DNA of 6,654 nt from Roseivirga sp. UBA6061. Lineage in GTDB: Bacteria > Bacteroidota > Bacteroidia > Cytophagales > Cyclobacteriaceae. The stretch spans positions 1,089 to 7,742 of the forward strand of contig DIYF01000107.1 of the NCBI GenBank assembly GCA_002427745.1. The letters are read 5' to 3'. The notes beneath the pieces are model-generated. The model saw only the letters and a program-made list of their open reading frames with translations. It did not search any database and was not told the origin of the DNA. The position numbers were made by a program, and so were the translations under genes. Shown here piece by piece: positions 6,140 through 6,654 of this stretch. Position 1 is the first letter of the stretch; each line of letters begins with the position of its first letter.

Positions 6140-6164
6140 TTTGACCTGTAGTTTTTGGGTCAAA
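6140..6164. promoter_or_regulatory. Inverted repeat directly upstream of the serine hydrolase start
   Basis: TTTGACC (6140-6146) and GGTCAAA (6158-6164) are perfect 7-bp arms around an 11-base T-rich centre (6147-6157). One base separates the repeat from the hydrolase ATG at 6138. As DNA it could be an operator; as RNA it would put a hairpin across the ribosome landing zone. No intrinsic terminator or strong TAnnTTTG promoter is seen in the 6139-6204 gap. Confidence 0.45.
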
Positions 6165-6204
6165 GAAGAACTCTTATTCTGACGGAATCTTGAATAAAAT
6201 AAAC

Positions 6205-6654
6205 CTAGCGGACCAGACGCCTGAATTCATGCGGAGTAAGTCCTGTCTGAGACTTGAAAGTCCGGTTCAGGTGACTTTGGTCAGTAAAACCATTTTGCAG
6301 CGCAACACCTGCCAGAATATCTTCTTCAGACGAGATAGACTTAATCGCACCGTTGGTTCGCAATAGCTTCACATAAGTTTTCATGCTCATGCCAAAGTAC
6401 TTCTTAAACATTCTGGCAATGTATACCGGATGCCTGTTGAAGGTTTTTCCTATGAAGTCATTTCTGATAACTGCATGATAGGATGATTCGAGTAAATGCC
6501 TGACCTCCTGCAGCCAGCCGGGTGGTGATGCCTGAACAGGTTGGGTATCAGAAGAAAAAGATGTCAGTATCTCGTTTAGCCTGTGATAATACTGACTCTC
6601 CGTCCGGCATTTCATAATAGACAGAAGTAGCTGATAACCTGCTATAGGAGACAG
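6205..6654 (-). CDS. AraC family transcriptional regulator, C-terminal part
   Basis: Partial gene: the frame stays open to the right window edge, so 149 C-terminal residues are visible; the internal ATG at 6615 is probably not the real start because coding-like sequence (ending AGYQLLLSI) continues upstream. The last ~100 residues are an AraC-type double helix-turn-helix DNA-binding domain: the first HTH around NRHPVYIARMFKKYFGMS (visible residues 73-88), a linking helix, and the second HTH with the signature GVALQNGFTDQSHLNRTFKSQTGLTPHEFRR (115-145). The N-terminal sensor domain lies outside the window, so the effector is unknown. It is followed after 66 bases by the serine hydrolase on the same strand, suggesting an operon or regulator-target pair (inference). 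The family call is firm. Confidence 0.92.
   Translation of the reverse strand: MSPIAGYQLLLSIMKCRTESQYYHRLNEILTSFSSDTQPVQASPPGWLQEVRHLLESSYHAVIRNDFIGKTFNRHPVYIARMFKKYFGMSMKTYVKLLRTNGAIKSISSEEDILAGVALQNGFTDQSHLNRTFKSQTGLTPHEFRRLVR

Noticed and set aside
6615..6615. ATG at 6615 as the start of the AraC regulator
   Set aside because: The frame is open upstream to the window edge with plausible coding sequence, and a 136-residue product would lack a sensor domain; treated as a truncated longer gene.

Overview
The window looks like chromosomal DNA from a member of the Bacteroidetes, probably the Cytophagales. This is an inference from three things: the protein styles (POT transporter, Bacteroidetes-like serine hydrolase, a signal-peptide/coiled-coil orphan), A-rich leaders without Shine-Dalgarno sequences, and promoter-like matches to the Bacteroidetes TTG / TAnnTTTG consensus. 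There is no insertion sequence, prophage, CRISPR array, rRNA or tRNA that I can see. Genes are closely packed and most look intact; the first and last are cut by the window edges.

Layout. 1-579 (minus) is the N-terminal 193 residues of a proton-coupled oligopeptide (POT/PTR2) transporter. A 237-base divergent regulatory region rich in TTATG/CATAA dyads (580-816) separates it from pckA, ATP-dependent PEP carboxykinase (817-2436, plus). A strong bidirectional hairpin terminator (2459-2492) ends pckA and the convergent gene 2516-3118 (minus), a secreted/anchored coiled-coil protein of unknown function. A 164-base divergent spacer with two inverted repeats leads to a CPBP-family intramembrane protease (3283-3978, plus), followed by a GNAT acetyltransferase (4058-4564, plus). 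Both of these start with GTG. Convergent to them is a minus-strand pair: an AraC-family regulator (6205 to the window edge, partial) and, 66 bases downstream of its stop, an exported serine hydrolase of the beta-lactamase/PBP4* class (4639-6138).

How they fit together. The peptide transporter and pckA share one intergenic control region. Imported peptides yield amino acids that feed the TCA cycle, and PckA turns oxaloacetate into PEP for gluconeogenesis, so joint control would make sense (inference). The AraC regulator and serine hydrolase may form a two-gene unit with a 7-bp inverted repeat directly in front of the hydrolase start. The CPBP and GNAT genes could be co-transcribed, but nothing in their sequences ties their functions together.

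I did not find a clearly new multi-gene system. The most interesting items are the dyad cluster between the transporter and pckA, the inverted repeat sitting on the serine hydrolase start, the palindromes at the CPBP promoter region, and the uncharacterised coiled-coil membrane protein.
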